Positions 61,998-64,000 of a stretch of 64,000 nucleotides of DNA are shown piece by piece (the stretch's first letter is position 1; the number at the start of each line of letters is the position of its first letter). Location of the stretch: NCBI RefSeq assembly GCF_934924865.1, contig NZ_OW235315.1:806001-870000 (forward strand), given 5' to 3'. Below the pieces are notes generated by a model. It was not told the DNA's origin, did no database searches, and saw nothing but the letters and a program-made list of their open reading frames with translations. The stretch is from Tepidibacter aestuarii (GTDB taxonomy: Bacteria; Bacillota; Clostridia; Peptostreptococcales; Peptostreptococcaceae). The position numbers and the translations under genes were made by a program.

Positions 61998-62657
61998 ATG
62001 GGAGCGCATTTTGGGAATTTACAAAAGATAAAAGATGGGAAAAGGACGTTTGCTATAACACCCCATATACCAGGTGGTTTTGTAACTGCAGATACGATGA
62101 TAAAAATAGCAGACACTGCTAAGAAATATAATGGAATACTTAAGATAACATCTGGACAGAGAATAATGATAACTAATTTAAAAGAAGAAGATTTAAGTAA
62201 TATATGGAAAGACTTAGATATGGAGCCAGCGGTTAAGAATCAGTATTCAATTAAAAATGTAGAGATGTGTCCAGCTGGTTTTTGCAAAAGATCTAAGGAG
62301 AACACTATAAGAATAGGTATGAAAATAAGTAAAAACTTTCACGGAAAAGCAATGCCAAATAGAACTAAAATAGGCGTTGCAGGATGCAGAAATGCATGTA
62401 CTAGTGTGTATGCAAAAGATGTAGGTGTAATAGCTACTAAAGAAGGATTTATTATAACAGCAGGTGGAAGTGCTGGTTTTCATCAGAGAATGTCAGATAT
62501 AATAACTGAAAATCTGAGTGAAGAAGATGCATATAGATTGGTAGAGATTATACTCGATTATTATAATGAGAATGCTTTAATGGGCGAAAAATTAGGATTT
62601 TTTATAGATAGAATAGGTATTGAAAAATTTAGAAATGATGTAGTTGAAAAATTATAA
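61998..62657 (+). CDS. Minimal sulfite/nitrite reductase-like protein
   Basis: The ~219-residue protein consists of one ferredoxin-like half domain (~10-75) and one siroheme/4Fe-4S domain. Cluster cysteines are in MCPAGFCKR and AGCRNACTSV; the spacing of the first pair is shorter than the classical one. Such minimal relatives of DsrAB/NirA occur in anaerobes and are of unknown function; siroheme binding is inferred. ATG 61998 is preferred over 61995 because of its distance from GAGGTGA. Confidence 0.82.
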   Translation: MGAHFGNLQKIKDGKRTFAITPHIPGGFVTADTMIKIADTAKKYNGILKITSGQRIMITNLKEEDLSNIWKDLDMEPAVKNQYSIKNVEMCPAGFCKRSKENTIRIGMKISKNFHGKAMPNRTKIGVAGCRNACTSVYAKDVGVIATKEGFIITAGGSAGFHQRMSDIITENLSEEDAYRLVEIILDYYNENALMGEKLGFFIDRIGIEKFRNDVVEKL

Positions 62658-62727
62658 ATATATGGTAATATTATAGTTAGATAAAATGTAATATTATAAA
62701 TAGATAAAAATGAGGAGGTAATTTATT

Positions 62728-62922
62728 ATGAAAATAACTAAGGATATGTTAATAGCAGAGGTTTTAAGACACAACCCTAATGCAGGACCAATACTTATGG
62801 GATTTGGAATGGGATGTATAGGATGCCCATCTGCTCAAATGGAGAGTTTAGAAGAAGCTGCTGCTGTTCATGGTATAAACTTAGATGAATTAATCAAAAA
62901 GTTAAATGAAGGAATTGAGTAA
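62728..62922 (+). CDS. DUF1858 (hybrid-cluster-associated redox) protein
   Basis: The 64-residue protein is a DUF1858/TIGR03980 domain: [20 protein letters not shown], then [19 protein letters not shown] with a CxxC pair that may be redox active. It follows the reductase-like gene by 70 bases, with GAGGAGG before the ATG. A joint role in sulfur or nitrogen oxide reduction is plausible but unproven. Confidence 0.92.
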   Translation: MKITKDMLIAEVLRHNPNAGPILMGFGMGCIGCPSAQMESLEEAAAVHGINLDELIKKLNEGIE

Positions 62923-62967
62923 ATATTAATTTTGACTAAAAATTGTATAAATTAATACTTAATGGAT

Positions 62968-62996
62968 AAAATAACCTCTAAAAGGAGGTTATTTTT
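62968..62996 (+). promoter_or_regulatory. Hairpin holding the ribosome site of the BofC-like gene
   Basis: AAAATAACCTC (62968-62978) pairs with GAGGTTATTTT (62985-62995), and Ts follow. The right arm contains the GGAGG that serves the ATG at 62997. A promoter-like TTGACT lies about 35 bases before. The hairpin could end upstream transcripts, mask the start, or protect the 5' end. Confidence 0.55.
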
Positions 62997-63620
62997 ATGT
63001 TTGAGAAAAAAAGATCTTCTAAAATTCCTATTTTGCTTATAGCTATATTAACCCTTGTTGGAGGGTTCTATATGGGAAAGATGCTTGAAGAAGAAGATAG
63101 AGATACACCTGTTATCAAAAATGTACAAGCTGAAGAAGAAAAAAATACCGGAAATAGTGAAGAAGGAAAAAAGATTGAAATTGAATCCGTTGAAAAAAAT
63201 GATGAGGTATTAGTAGATAAGAATACTGTTCTTAAAATAACTACTAAATACGATAAGTGCGAGCATGTAGAAACGACAGAAAATCCTGTTCCAAAAGATG
63301 CTGTTGGATTAAGTGAGACAGAATTTAAAGAGTATATAAAGGAGCATTATTCTAAATTCAAATTGCTAAGTTTTAAGACAAAAGAAATTGAATTACTAGA
63401 GGAAATAAATAGTTATTGCGATAAGCATTATGAAATAGGTGAGGACAATGGATACATAATCATATATAAATACGATGAAAAAGGAAATAAGAATGTATTT
63501 AAAAAAACAGAATCTTCAATATCTTCGCTTCCTGCTATAGATCAAGAACAGATAAAGTCTGGTCTGATATTAAATTCTTTAGAGGAACTAAATGAAAGAC
63601 TTGAAGATTTCGGAAGCTAA
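62997..63620 (+). CDS. BofC-like membrane-anchored protein
   Basis: The 207-residue protein has an N-terminal membrane helix (~9-28), an acidic linker and a C-terminal BofC-like domain (~75-200) with ITTKYDKCEHVETTENPVP and GLSETEFKEYIKEHYSKFK. BofC of Bacillus controls the sporulation protease SpoIVB across the inner spore membrane; clostridial relatives are poorly known. It lies right before ruvC, as is common in Firmicutes. Its ribosome site is inside a hairpin. Confidence 0.83.
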   Translation: MFEKKRSSKIPILLIAILTLVGGFYMGKMLEEEDRDTPVIKNVQAEEEKNTGNSEEGKKIEIESVEKNDEVLVDKNTVLKITTKYDKCEHVETTENPVPKDAVGLSETEFKEYIKEHYSKFKLLSFKTKEIELLEEINSYCDKHYEIGEDNGYIIIYKYDEKGNKNVFKKTESSISSLPAIDQEQIKSGLILNSLEELNERLEDFGS

Positions 63621-63670
63621 AATAAAACCTATGGTATTCTGTATTGAATATCATAGGTTTTATTATTTTT
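63620..63670 (+). terminator. Terminator of the BofC-like gene
   Basis: AATAAAACCTATG and CATAGGTTTTATT pair over an inner GTATT/GAATA region, followed by TTTTT. Confidence 0.85.
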
Positions 63671-63717
63671 AAAAGTATTATATAATTATGTAGAATATAT
63701 GTTTGGGAGATGAAGAG

Positions 63718-64000
63718 ATGATTGTATTGGGAATTGATCCAGGTATTGCTATACTTGGATATGGTATTATAGAGTATAAAGGAAATAATTTTAAGGTTAT
63801 AGATTATGGGTCTATACAGACATCTTCTAAGTTAGATGTGTTTAAAAGACTTGAAAAAATATATGCAGGATTAGATTTACTTATTAAAAAATACAATGTA
63901 GATGAGATTGGAATAGAGGAACTGTTTTTTAATAAAAATGTAAAAACAGCTATAACTGTAGCGCAGGCTAGAGGGGTTGCTATGCTTGCATGTGCTCATA
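63718..64000 (+). CDS. ruvC: Crossover junction endodeoxyribonuclease RuvC, N-terminal part
   Basis: The frame is open to the end of the window; 94 residues are visible. The first catalytic acid is D7 in LGIDPGIAILGYGIIE, and EELFFNKNVKTAITVAQARG carries the second acid region. RuvC cuts Holliday junctions with RuvAB. GGGAGATGAAG precedes the ATG. The gene is cut by the window edge. Confidence 0.95.
   Translation, partial: MIVLGIDPGIAILGYGIIEYKGNNFKVIDYGSIQTSSKLDVFKRLEKIYAGLDLLIKKYNVDEIGIEELFFNKNVKTAITVAQARGVAMLACAH

Noticed and set aside
1..64000. tRNA, rRNA, CRISPR arrays and complete insertion sequences
   Set aside because: I saw no tRNA TPsiC-type arms, no rRNA blocks, no regular spaced repeats and no transposase gene; many open frames opposite real genes are shadows without ribosome sites.

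Overview
The window is very AT-rich, with dense short-spaced genes, strong AGGAGG ribosome sites and frequent GTG/TTG starts. Together with anaerobic enzymes (2-oxoacid:ferredoxin oxidoreductase), spore-related genes (BofC-like protein, a GerAB remnant), a serine T-box and a lysine riboswitch, this points to an anaerobic, spore-forming Clostridia species, perhaps of the Peptostreptococcaceae. The species cannot be fixed from the sequence alone. I found no rRNA, tRNA, CRISPR array or intact insertion sequence.

1-18 kb: the end of a membrane transporter-like gene, a YbjQ protein, a GNAT acetyltransferase, a secreted GH18 protein, dinB with a LexA box, a cupin regulator, a decayed membrane gene, an M24 peptidase, a GH73 glucosaminidase, two cysteine-rich proteins (DUF523/DUF1722 and DUF1284), two hydrolases, a ClpE-type ATPase, an EamA exporter paired with a BusR-like GntR/RCK_C regulator, murI and an alanine/glycine symporter.

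18-29 kb: a rhomboid-like protein, then a sigma-54 activator followed by an Mrp-type cation/proton antiporter operon. A well-formed -24/-12 promoter lies between activator and operon. mrpE is split in two by an in-frame stop, MrpA is replaced by separate Mbh-like small subunits, and there are three large antiporter-like subunits. cheV follows.

29-48 kb: two small iron-related genes, each preceded by a Fur-box-like site; hflX; a serine T-box operon (aminotransferase, serA, TIM-barrel protein); a lysine riboswitch before an NhaC-family transporter; the oxidoreductase pair; two half-size TauE proteins; nadE and yebC.

48-63 kb: an accessory-looking stretch lying between yebC and the bofC-like/ruvC genes, which are near neighbours in Bacillus subtilis. 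It holds a CAT-like acetyltransferase and a DUF4269 nucleotidyltransferase between two directly repeated dyad sites, with a serine recombinase just outside, then a gerAB fragment, DUF3885, an amino-acid permease, a leucine-rich-repeat protein, an ECF sigma/anti-sigma pair with an autoregulatory promoter, SOD, a MATE pump and a minimal siroheme-reductase-like protein.

The best candidates for something undescribed are the recombinase with its flanking dyad sites, a ~133-bp inverted intergenic repeat present at 15.4 and 33.8 kb, and the sigma-54-driven Mrp operon with split mrpE.
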